Source of the DNA: Plazaster borealis
Taxonomy: Eukaryota > Echinodermata > Asteroidea > Forcipulatida > Labidiasteridae
Reading direction: 5' to 3'
DNA length: 64,000 nt
Assembly: GCA_021014325.1 (NCBI GenBank)
Contig: CM037472.1
Span: 32,884,234-32,948,233, forward strand
In this document: one piece after another, positions 54,087-64,000 of the stretch
Layout of the letters: each line of letters opens with the position of its first letter
How positions within the stretch are numbered: the stretch's first letter is position 1
The notes under the pieces: model-generated
Seen by the model: the letters and a program-made list of their open reading frames with translations, nothing else
What the model was told of the DNA's origin: nothing
The model's database searches: none
Position numbers and translations under genes: made by a program

Positions 54087-56025
54087 ATGGACGACTTCTT
54101 GGATACACTGTACACATATCATGGTAGCACCAACAGAAACGGTATGCATCTGTCAGAGTGCATGATGGAGCACCAGCTATTTGCTGCAAACACCCAATTA
54201 CGGAAGGAGGAGGCAGAGAACCCAAGTGATCGGTACGAGCGTTTTGCTAAAGCAAATGCTCAGGAGAACCGTGACCGGGTGAATGGGGCCAAAGTGCTGT
54301 TGTTCAGCACATACGACAGACTCAAGAGTGAAGAGCTGACAAAGAAGGTCAGGCGCATTGAGACAGCATATGGCGAGCACCGCCACAGTGAGTCCTGGAA
54401 GGTCATCAATGAGATGACAGGGCAAAGGAAGGCAAAGGAGGGTCAGGTGGTGGGTGCCAGTGCAGAGGAGAGAGTTAACACATGGTTCAACCACTTCAGC
54501 AACCTGCTAGGAAAAACACCAGAAATTGATAATGCTGAGGAAGAAATCCCTGACATACTTACCAATCTAGACATCAACGATGGACCATTCACTGCTGCAG
54601 ATTTGAGCAAGGCCAAGTCCACACTGCAACAAGGGAAGAGCGCAGGTCCAGATGGCATACCTCCAGAAGTCTTTAAGAGTTGTGAGATTGACAACATCGT
54701 CTTGGAAATCCGTAACCTTGCCCTGATCAACAACGAAGTCCCCAGGCAGTGGTCGCTGTTGAACATCATACCCGTGCCCAAATCTGGTGATCTTAGTAAA
54801 CCAGACAATTACCGTGGTATTAGCCTCACATGTATCATCGCAAAGATCTTCAACCGTATGGTACTAAACCGTCTGCGCGGTGCAATTGACCCTCACCTCA
54901 GAAGCAACCAGAACAGGTTCAGAGAGAAGAGGTCAACAACTTCACAGATCCTGGCACTGAGACGTATAATTGAGGTGGTGAAGAGCAACAACCTAACAGT
55001 GATCCTGACCTTCATTGACTTCAGAAAAGCATTTGATTCCATCCACAGAGGGAAGATGGTGAAGATTCTTAAGGCTTACGGAGTTCCACAGAACCTGCTT
55101 TGAGCTTTTCAGTCAATGTACTCGGGAACTCGCTCAAGGGTGGTCACCCCAGATGGAAGTACAGACGAGTTTGACATTTTGCAGGCGTCATGCAGGGGGA
55201 TACCCTCGCCCCATTCATATTTATTATTGTCTTAGACTTTGCCCTCCAACGAGCCATCAGTGGTCACGAGGTGGAGCTTGGTTTCACACTAACACCAAGG
55301 AGATCAAGCCGCTACCCTACAGTATCCCTGACCGATCTCGATTTTGCTGACGACATCCGTCTCCTCTCCTACACCACTTCCCAGGCACAAGAGCTTCTGA
55401 CGAGAGTGGAGCTGGAGTGTAGCAGAGTGGGACGCTCACTCGACGCTAAGAAGACAATGGCGCTCGCCTACAATGTCCCAGACCACGCACCCCTGACATA
55501 ACCACTCCAGCAGGCAGTTTTCTCAGGGAAGTCAATGACTTCAAGTATCTGGGATCGTGGGTCGGCTCCTCTGAGCGGTACATTTGCACTCGGAAAGGCC
55601 TTGCCTGGAAGGCTCTAAATGGAACGAAAGGAGTGTGGAGCTCAAACATGTCAAGGAACGTCAAGATTAGTTTCTTCTAGGCCACAGTGGAGTCCATCTT
55701 GCTATATGGCTGTGAGTGCTGGACCTTAACCCCGACCCTTCAAAAGTCCCTTGACGGAAGTTACACCAGAATGTTAAGGATGGTGCTCAATATCAACTGG
55801 AGAGATCATGTGTCCAATAAATCCCTGTATGGCATGTTACCAAGGATCTCACAAAAGATTGCATACAGACGGATGGGCCTGGCGGGACACTGCTACAGAC
55901 ATCCAGAACTGCCGGCAAGCCGACTGGTTATGTGGGAACCAACTCATGGGGTGAGGCTGAGGGGCAGACAGAGAAAGAGCTATGTCGGTGTTCGTCGTAG
56001 GATGTCCCTCCTGCGGGCGACATAA
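54087..56025 (+). pseudogene. LINE reverse transcriptase, broken
   Basis: 54087-55103 has KSAGPDGIPPEVF, NYRGISL and FIDFRKAFDSIHR (catalytic motif A). 55190-55501 has MQGDTLAPFIF and TDLDFADDI (the FADD active-site motif). 55687-56025 has a C-terminal domain (LLYGCECWTLTP, AGHCYRHPE). The pieces are separated by a TGA at 55101-55103, a frameshift near 55185, another near 55495 and a TAG at 55678-55680. Confidence 0.8.
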
Positions 56026-56040
56026 TAATAATTATAACTA

Positions 56041-56894
56041 GACATGAGTTTGTGACGAACAAACACTGGGGTTTCGGTTGATGGAAAACAAATTACATGT
56101 CATTATACTAAATAAATTCTTCTTTGAACTTGCTGTTATGACATATGGTTCAGGAAATATGGATTTAAATTTTTAGAGCTCCCCCCCCCCCGCACCGATG
56201 TCACAAAATGGCTAATGTCTGTCCACGGGATGCCATTTTGGGGAGTCTATTTCATGTAAAGATTGATACCATTTCATAATTAAGGGAAATTTTCCTGTCT
56301 TAATGCAGCCTAAACACGATTCTATTCTTTGATTTACATAAACAGCGCTATTTTCACCCGACCGCTTGAAAAAAAGCGGTACCAACACCATGCTAAAACA
56401 TGAATATTTTTATTTTACTGCAACACGGATGTGTGATAAGCACTGTATACTCAGTGCTTAAAACATGAAACACACTTTGTACACATTTTTTGAAAATTGC
56501 CAATGTAATATTTATTGCAAAAAATCATTACTATTTTTAAAATTTATCATACATTTAATTACTGATATGTCCAAGTTATCTCTCAAATAATACATGTTTG
56601 TTCACAACCCTCACTGTGAATACATGTTTGTAATGCATCTTGTGCTGCAATCTACTGGTCTGCATACTTTCACAACTATAACAAAAATTCCCTTAAAGTA
56701 GCATTCTTTTTTTTAGAACAACAAAACACACCACTTACCGCTCTCTTATAAATCAACCGTATTTCCCCTTTAAGCAACCGTTTTCTATAATAGCCATGCT
56801 TCTAGAGCTTGATGTCCCTAGCACAGTTCCAAATAAAATACTTTGTTTAACAACTACATGTACATCCGATAAGCATTCACCCATGAGCACAGCA
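56041..56894. other. Intergenic, no gene recognised
   Basis: AT-rich, with a C10 run at about 56182. No repeat or exon was identified. Confidence 0.4.
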
Positions 56895-57216
56895 TTAAAG
56901 GTATTATACAGGATTGGTAGAGCTGATAAAATAGTCGCAGACAGTGTTCATGTTTTGCACGATCAACCATATACATGAAAAAACAAACCTGTGAAAATTT
57001 GGGCTTAATCCGTTGTGTGACTGAGTCAGGAGAAAATAGTGAAAAACCATGCACAATTTTCAGCATGTAAACACATTGTCCTTAATTTTGGATGTAACAA
57101 CCGAAATCAGCTGTTTTGGGGGGGTTTCAGATACAGTTTTCTGGAATATGACCTCATTTCAGACTAAAACTAAACAATGACGTTTTTATCCTTACCAATC
57201 CCGTATAATACCTACA
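56895..57216. mobile_element. Third TTAA-type MITE, different family
   Basis: TTAA then AGGTATTATACAGGATTGGT at the left; the inverse form ends at 57213. The right TTAA is not preserved. The ends resemble but do not equal those at 4.2 and 27.1 kb. Confidence 0.6.
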
Positions 57217-57899
57217 CAGTCGTCAAACTCATGAACAAAGTCTTAAACACTTAACAGTTGTCGAGAAATTACCGATTAAGTTGAGTAGCCCTTTCTCAGA
57301 TCACCATTGTTGAATTTCTTGCAGCTGTGAGTGAGTATAGTATGGATATAAGTAAATGGTGCCAGACTACTCTCACTGCCAGTCTCATTTTGGTTACAGG
57401 GATATATATGTAGGAAAACAAAATGGATTACCCTGTGATAAAATCTTGTAACTGAGAGCTCATTTTAACACTGATCAAAAACCTGGATTAAACAAGTGTT
57501 CAAATTTTTTCGCAAAAATATAATCTCCCTTTTATTAAAACTCCAATAACTTATTATTTAAACAAAAATCGAATAAATAGCCATTCATAACCCAATCTGT
57601 TTACCATTTTTCGAAAAAGGTTTTAGGAAATTGCTGTAAATTTTTCATAAATAACCTGTTTATCAAATATGTAAAAGCTTCTATCTTGTAAAGTATTCAC
57701 TTTCTTAGGCGTTTGTGCAGGAGTCCTTCAGGAGCTTGCTGTCTTCCATGAACTCGTTCACTGTCACTGTACAGAGCTGCTTCTGTTGTTAACATTGAAA
57801 GACAAATAAATAGGAAAATAAATTAATAAGAAACAAACAATAAATACTGTTTTTTCCAACTGATGCTGCATTTAACAACTCTATAGACTTCTTGATTAA
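57217..57899. other. Intergenic, no gene recognised
   Basis: No coding or repeat structure was identified. Confidence 0.4.
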
Positions 57900-58065
57900 G
57901 GGAATAAAAGAGTAGGCGACGAGTTCTTAAACGGCCGTTTAAAACCGGCAGGGTCGTGGCCGTGTGATAAAGGCCCGAGCCGAAGGCGAGGGCCTTTATC
58001 GCACGGCCACGACCCTGCAAGGTTTTAAACGGCCTTTAAGAACGAGTCACTACTCTTTTATTCCC
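57900..58065. repeat. 166-bp near-perfect hairpin
   Basis: gggaataaaagagta at the left end is the inverse of tactcttttattccc at the right. The arms include gcagggtcgtggccgtg and ataaaggccc; the loop is gagccgaaggcga. The ends face a further weak inverted pair (cccattcataaatgccc and ggggtatttatgaatacc near 58410-58427). Confidence 0.9.
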
Positions 58066-58594
58066 ATTCATAAATGCCCTTATGTTAAAAAGCAATATAA
58101 TATCACAATTATAGACAATGTCACACTGTTTCTTTTGCGAATTTTTCGAAGTTTGCAAATTTCCAAAAACTTTTGTAAAAATGTTTTGTGCGCGTCGGTC
58201 GGTGTGTATACGCGTGTGTACACACATATTACGCGCTGTTACTAATAGCTATGAATTGCGTTCTGCGTAATTTAAATTGGTGTACATGAGCTTGCGCGCC
58301 CAACACGCGAAGCCAGCCGGTCTTAAACAGCTTCAGCTGTGTCTTTATCAACCGTTTAAACACCCCCACGTGACGCGTTCTCCACCAATAGGAGTAGCGA
58401 AACTGTCTGGGGTATTTATGAATACCTGATAATATACAAATATTGGAAGCATACGAGTGCAGTGTCGCAGAATACAATCCTGAGGTGAAATCTGGACAAT
58501 TCCATTTCGAAAGGTGAAGCCAAGTGAAATGGAAAAGCTACATTTCACTGACAATGCACAAACAAAATGCATTCACTATTTGTTTTATATAACT

Positions 58595-58917
58595 CACACA
58601 TAGATCCTTGTCATTTGATTTTTTTTAAAATAACCACAAAATAGACATGGAAACTTGTCCACCCCACACTCTGAAAATTCTTTTAAAAAACCTTCTAAAC
58701 ACTGTGGATGGCTCACATGTACACCAACCTTGTCTGCCGTGACACGACCTTACCTCATACAGACAAACGGGTGGGGATCGATTATTTTGGAAATGATGCT
58801 GAGAAGCATAAACAAAAATTCCATATTGGATGAGTGCCTGTCCAATATTAAATTGTTGAGCGTAATGGAAAGTGATGCATATTCTACCAATCAAATGACA
58901 AGGATCCATGTATGTGG
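58595..58917. mobile_element. MITE with 24-bp inverted ends
   Basis: tagatccttgtcatttgatt near 58600 and aatcaaatgacaaggatcca near 58889 are inverted. A short frame inside (58655-58924) has no recognisable domain. Confidence 0.65.
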
Positions 58918-59400
58918 TACATAATAATAGTCATTTTTATTTCAAAATGAAGGGAAAAAGTTAGAGCATTTTAGTATTACATGGGATGCTTATTTTTATG
59001 ATTGCTATTTTTATTATTATTTCTTCGACCAAAAATAAACATACAAGAATACAAGAATTAACAATTCAAAAGAAGAACAATAATGTAGAGCAAAAATCGG
59101 TAAAGGCCGGATATTAAGACAACAAAAAAGAACTTGACAGATCAAGGCAAGAAAACAAAAACTTGATTTCACCAGCGCCACAATGGTTTGTACTGTGACA
59201 TCACACTTTGCTTCAAAGCATGTAAGTTTGGTACATATCTGAAGATCAATCTTAGCTGTTTGTGAAATCAACCCCTGATTCCCTGAATCATAAAAGTGAA
59301 CTTTGCTGCTATGACTCACAAGCCTATTAATCCAATCTCAAAATGGGAAACAAATCGTACAAAATGTGGAAAGTGACTTGATATTAATAGGTCGAACAAA
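58918..59400. other. Intergenic, no gene recognised
   Basis: No exon, RNA gene or clear repeat was seen. Confidence 0.4.
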
Positions 59401-59830
59401 GACAAATTGACTTGAGCTGGATTTGAACCTGTGCCCTCCAGATTAACAAGCGGGTGCTTTACCAATTGGGCCATCTAGCCCTAATGTTGATGGTCTCCCT
59501 ATTTCGTCAATATCTTTGTTCAGGGGTGCCAGTCAGAAGCTATTCAACCTGTAACTGCCGTATGACCAGGGCCCAATTTCATAGAGCTGCTTAAGCAGAA
59601 AATATTGCTTAACAATTTTCTGCTAAGCAGAAATGAGCAGGATACCAGTCGAAAATTGTACATGTGACATGGTAGTTTGGCTGGTAACCTTATTCTGGTA
59701 AGCAACATTTTATTTTGCTTAGCTTCTTTTTGTGCTTAAGCAGCTCTATGAAATTGGGCCCAGGGATCACAACCAAGTTTACGATACAACCTGGGAAGCG
59801 GCAGGAGAGGGATCACCTTAAATGGGGATG
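59400..59830 (-). mobile_element. tRNA-like SINE interrupted by a MITE
   Basis: 59405-59480 is a tRNA-like block on the minus strand (ggatttgaacctg is an inverted box B). The body resumes after the MITE with gatcacaaccaag to ggatcacctt. It matches the 13.74-13.95 kb element in inverse orientation. Confidence 0.6.
59567..59762. mobile_element. CAGGGCCCAATTT-type MITE, intact copy 2
   Basis: About 196 bp, near-identical to 50109-50306, inserted inside the 59.4-59.83 kb SINE. cag on both outer sides could be a 3-bp target duplication. Confidence 0.85.
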
Positions 59831-60129
59831 AGATATCAATGAAATGCTCTTTTCTTTATTCTTCATTTTGCAAGCAACTGTAGAATACTAACCACTTTAT
59901 TGTCCGTATCACATGAGTCTAGGTCTTTGACAGGGCCGTTATTGCGTTTGCATTTGGTCTGGGTCATCTCAAGGGTAATATAGTAGTTCATTCCTTGCAC
60001 AACCTTCAAAAGATGGAATAGAACAAAATGAAATGTAATCAAATCATGTCTATTTTGCCCAAAATCCAACTTCCATAAGTTATAAGAGGTGTTCACATGC
60101 AAGTTACAGTACAATTAAACAACAGAAAA

Positions 60130-60570
60130 TAGTTAATAATAAATATTAATAATTCGCAGTTCTTATATAGCGCTTTATACTCCCGATGGGTGTCTCAAAG
60201 CGCTCAGTATTTTTCCTACAAGGTAAGTGGAGTTACGTGTTGAAGTATTAGACCTATTCCTTTACATAGCACCATGTAATGGTTGACAAGGTGCTGTGGC
60301 GCAATATGCAGCCAATCAAACCAGGAACACCGCCGGGGCGAACCCCTTCTCTTTACGATAAGTGCACTGGGTTCTTTTACGTGCATTACACAACACAAGG
60401 ACCAACGGCTTTACGCCCCATCAGAAGGACGAAGCATGTGGTTAAGTGTCTTGCTTAAGGACACAAGTGTCACGACTGGGATTCGAACCCACACTCTGCT
60501 GATCAGAAACACCAGAGCTCGAGTTCGGTGTTCTTATCCGCTCGGCCACCACCGTCCACGACACGCCATG
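60130..60570 (-). mobile_element. tRNA-Leu-like SINE, copy 3 (reverse)
   Basis: The tail (ataataaatattaataattc, tatatagcgcttt) is on the left and the tRNA-like head on the right (inverted gttcgaatccc, cttatccgctcggcca). Matches the 20.97 kb copy. Confidence 0.8.
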
Positions 60571-61669
60571 ACACAAGCAACTGTAGAATAAGCACCCTGA
60601 ATTCATCATGAACAAAATGCGATGCATAACCAATTCATGTGGTGCCTTATTAATTAAATTAATGAAAAACCAATCAAAACTAATAAGATGACACACCTAT
60701 ATTTTACAAAATGAGTTGAAAGTTAACTTGATCGGATTAAAAGAGATTCATAGAATAAATTACGCAAACAATTAAAAAAACACCTAAATTATTTCAATTT
60801 TACGTACAATGCCTATTATGTACAGTGCCTGATATGTGACAGGGTTCTAGCCAGAATATGAAATTATAGCATGGGTCATTCCATGTCAAATCAACCAATA
60901 TTCTGAAAATTATTCCGGGTCACCTCTTGGATTTGGCTGAAATTCATTTTAAATACTCATCTAGGGGAATAATGAACACATGCAAATTAAAAAATCCAAT
61001 TCCAAGTCGTTTTGGAATTAACGTCCCTCAAAATGGGCGTGGCACCCCCTCCGGGCGCGCCGTTGGAATATTGTTTCTGCAGGCTGCTGAAAAAACTAAT
61101 TAATCTGCCGCAAATTTTAATTTCCATTTTCAGACCCCCCTCGTACATATTATTGAAAATCAGAAAAGCTTGATTTTGCATTTGTCTGTTATGTACATAG
61201 TATGTAGGAGAGTGGTTACCCCCAAGCAATGATAGAGCTCTTAATTCATTTAATACAATTTTTGCAAGGCCCCAAAGTTGGTTCCAGGTACAAAATATTG
61301 AAAAAACACTGAAATTCTCTGTGACCATTGACCTTTGCAGCAGTTACCCATCATCATTAAATTTACACCATTTATAAATACAAGTCTTATCTACATCTGG
61401 ACTAAATTTACTTCTTGGAGACTTATCTCCTTCATGGTGAGGCAACATTTTGAAATTGGGTTATTTTGCAAATTTTCGATTATCACAGCAATGCTTTAGT
61501 ATATGTATGTACATCATGCAACATGTATTACATACGTGTATTGTCTCTATTGATTGATACCAAAGAGTTGCAATATGACAAATAAACAAATATTGTTGGA
61601 AAATAATGATTTAATCTGATAGCTTATAATAGAACTTACTGTGTTTTAAAGATGGGCTACACAATGGTC
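60571..61669. other. Intergenic, no gene recognised
   Basis: gggtcattccatgtcaaatc at 60875 and the GC-rich ggcaccccctccgggcgcgc at 61040 stand out from the AT-rich surroundings and may belong to a repeat. No protein was recognised. Confidence 0.35.
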
Positions 61670-62589
61670 ATCATGTAATGTATATGATGTATTATGTAAT
61701 GCGTGTACCTTGATGACTTTATGCACTTTGATTGGTCGAAGACTGGTCACTCACAGGGGTATATTAGCTTGCAATATAGAATGACTCTGTGAAGTGAACA
61801 AGCGAACCAATAGCCCCAGACAAGTATATTGTTTTGTAAAAGTTACATTGTGCACTTGTTCAAAAGTCTCAAGTCGAAATGTTGGATGGCGCCCTCTCTT
61901 GACCGTTTTTGGCATATGATTCCAATAATCACGAAAATTCCATGTTTTATACCAATGAGTACAGATAAATCCAAGTAATTTCCTGAAATTCCAAATTAAC
62001 CTAAGCTATTAACCAGCAGATATCCTCCCGTGCGTACATGTATTAAAGTGAGTACAATCTTTCATATTAATCATGGGTTACTGGGATAAATTGGGGATTG
62101 TTTACATTCAGATTTTCACATGTCTTGCCTAGAAAAGTTTATCGTTAACCAGTTATGATATGGTAGTGTTTATTGTAGTTATTCAAGTTCCTGAGTACAT
62201 TATCGTTGTTGATTATTAAGTCTATTATGATGATTAATGGCTAGATATCTTCTGGGGTGTTATGAGGATCTAATGTTCCAGCTCATTGAGGAATTTACCT
62301 GCCTGTAAAGTCTTTATTAAAGTTTCTAAGCCTTTTCTTATTATAACCATATTTTGGGGCGATGGTTGATCCTGTCCCTATTGTTTATGATTTATGTAAG
62401 TTGTAGGGCCCTTTTATTGTTCTCATACTTTGTGCAACCTGCATTTCATGTAAACTTATAAGGTTTTATTTTGTTTATGTATCTTGTAGAACCACGGGTC
62501 ATGGGTTAAAGCCTACACTAGGAAATGAATACATCAGAACTCCAGAATAATAAACATCACTTTAAATCATCACCGGTCTGGCTGTTACA
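61670..62589 (+). mobile_element. 5' LTR of a BEL/Pao-like retrotransposon (left limit approximate)
   Basis: It ends ...ctggctgttaca directly before the primer site. AATAAA at 62549 is a likely poly(A) signal and ggggtatattag at about 61776 a possible core promoter. The left end was not proven because the 3' LTR is outside the window. Confidence 0.5.
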
Positions 62590-62597
62590 TTTTTTTA

Positions 62598-62636
62598 TGG
62601 TCCTTCGAGCCGGATTCGAACCAGCGACCTATGGAT
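62598..62636 (+). other. Primer binding site complementary to tRNA-Tyr, unusually long
   Basis: Starts tggtccttcgagccgga, the reverse complement of a tRNA 3' end with CCA. The acceptor (tcgaagga) and the T arm fit animal tRNA-Tyr as I remember it. The match continues through the T arm and variable region into the anticodon stem, about 39 bases with about two mismatches, where about 18 is usual. Confidence 0.65.
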
Positions 62637-64000
62637 ACAGATCGAGTCCGACCATCCAGAACTACGCGACCCCCTCAACACCTGCAGGAGTTCATTATGG
62701 ATAGCCTATCCGATAGCCATACTGGAGGTGATTCTACCACTATGAGTCGACATTCCTCCCGACAAAGTCATAGTCCCAAACCAGAGTCCAGCCATTCAAG
62801 TCGGCACTCCTCTAATCAAAGTCATATCTCCAAACGGGAGTCTAGCCTACCAAGTCGGCATTCCTACAGACGAAGTTGTAGCTCAAACTTCTCTGCCAAT
62901 TCCAAAACCTCACACATATCTTGCCTCAGTGATGCTAAGTCAGCAAAATTTCACGCTCTCCGTAAGAAGATTCACTATGAAGAGTTACAGCGTCAGGCGC
63001 AGGAGGACGAGGTTGCTGATAAACAGCTGCAGATGATCGATGATCAAGCCCGTAAGGCTCGATTCCAGGCTGAAGAGATAGAACGACAGGCTTTGAGAGA
63101 CCGTGAAGACCTAACAAAGAAGTTATCCCGACAACGGAGATTGAGGTTTGCTCAGCAAGAATTTGTTGAAGCACAAGCTATCAGCACATTGATAGATGAT
63201 CATTCTACACTACTGGATGGTAATCAAGTCATTGATGCTCAACCCAGTGCACCCATGTCTTCTCCTGAGGCAACCGGTTGCATCGCACCAAAACAAGATC
63301 TTCCTCGTTCAGTAGAGTGCTCTCCCCCCTTGCCATCTTCACTAGTCACTTTGCCTTCTCCTTCAGAACCACCAGCACCCACAGTCATGGATCTCCTTGT
63401 TACCTCATCACATGGGATCCCAAAGCCGACTCTGCCCAAGTTTTCAGATGGAAGGGAAAAGGACTTTGCCCTCTTGAAGATGGCTTTGGAGAATCTTCTG
63501 GACGTGCACCCACATCTCACTGAACACTACAAGTTCCAGGTGATGATCGACAGACTGGGAGGCCAAGCCCAGAAACTAGCCAAGGCATTTATGTACTCCA
63601 ATAAACCATACACTGATGCTTTGTCTGCATTGAAAGACAAATATGGACAAACCCGACAATTACTGCAAACAGAAATCAGGGCCATTTTGTCAACTCCACC
63701 AATTAAGTATGGAGACACTGATGCGCTCTGTGAGTTCTCCCTCGATGTACTATCCTTGGTTGGGATGCTGAAAGCCCTAGAGGGTGAGGATGGCGTGGAG
63801 CTGAAATGCGGGTCACACGTAGATCGACTACTGAGTAAGTTGGCCCCTAGCTACAGGAATAGCTTTATGGAACATTGTCTTAACAAAGGCATACTTAAAC
63901 CCAACTCCAGTCACACCTACACACTTGCCTAGTTTTCCCGATGGCTCCAGGTCAAATCCCAATCTCAGACTTTTGCACAGAGAGCAGTGTCCGGCAACGA
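62631..64000 (+). CDS. BEL/Pao-like Gag, in-frame TAG, continues past window
   Basis: 433 codons from the ATG at 62631 to a TAG at 63930-63932. The N-terminal about 95 residues are Ser/Arg/His-rich. About 105-190 is a Gln/Glu/Arg coiled coil. About 265-400 resembles the DUF1759 Gag domain of BEL/Pao elements (PKPTLPKFSDGREKDFALLK, then a YG.tr.LLQTEI-like segment). After the TAG the same frame stays open to the window end (FSRWLQVKSQSQ), which reads like more of the same protein. Gag packages element RNA; protease, RT, RNase H and integrase would follow outside the window. Regarded as a mobile element, not a host gene. Confidence 0.7.

Larger units (their letters stand above)
52870..56040 (+). 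mobile_element. Decayed non-LTR retrotransposon (LINE)
   Basis: Order: 5' segment, endonuclease start, 5' segment again, reverse transcriptase, C-terminal part, then a short (taa)n tail at about 56023. The clade is not certain (RTE-like or a relative). It has stops and frameshifts throughout and should be inactive. Confidence 0.8.

Noticed and set aside
54198..54808. Minus-strand frames opposite the LINE reverse transcriptase
   Set aside because: Shadows of the plus-strand coding sequence; the RT motifs are on the plus strand.
58655..58924. 89-residue frame
   Set aside because: Lies wholly inside a MITE with inverted ends; no domain.

Overview
The window is nuclear DNA of an intron-rich marine invertebrate, most likely an echinoderm (perhaps a sea star; the class is an inference). 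The evidence is GT-AG introns of 0.2-2.6 kb, an enormous Sushi/HYR/EGF/pentraxin mosaic gene of the SVEP1 (polydom) type, tRNA-Leu-like and tRNA-Asp-like SINEs with ATT-rich tails, TTAA-flanked MITEs, and BEL/Pao and LINE fragments. There is no bacterial or viral operon structure.

Region 1 (859-42449, plus strand) is one gene that enters the window already in progress. I could place 41 coding exons whose phases join without a break, about 9.3 kb of coding sequence or about 3,100 residues. The order is: Sushi x3, HYR, Sushi x3, HYR, Sushi x3, HYR, Sushi x2, HYR x2, Sushi, a 248-residue cysteine-poor linker with furin-type sites, three GCC2/GCC3 repeats, 21 EGF repeats, a pentraxin/LamG domain, two EGFs, a TSP1 repeat, Sushi, a second linker with a furin-type site, and a final GCC2/GCC3 repeat ending in TAA at 42447-42449. 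The last part looks like a second copy of the Sushi-linker-GCC2 module of 19.5-21.7 kb. A von Willebrand A domain and signal peptide, if present, lie upstream of the window.

The introns hold many repeats. Two tandem arrays (about 82 bp x5 after exon 12, and 71 bp x15 after exon 29) have units that carry the end of the coding exon and its 5' splice site. There are also a 1.8 kb minisatellite with a 368-bp higher-order period, a long TTA microsatellite, several SINEs, and MITEs of several families, some nested.

Region 2 (42.45-52.9 kb) contains a probable solo LTR, a fold-back minisatellite, an intronless 492-residue minus-strand gene of unknown function (46994-48472) and a decayed transposon-like ORF cluster. 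Region 3 (52.9-56.0 kb) is a decayed LINE whose 5' segment occurs twice. Region 4 (56-61.6 kb) is intergenic, with a 166-bp near-perfect hairpin, MITEs and SINEs. Region 5 (about 61.7 kb to the end) is the 5' part of a BEL/Pao-like LTR retrotransposon: LTR, an unusually long tRNA-Tyr-complementary primer site and a gag frame with one in-frame TAG. The other half lies beyond the window.
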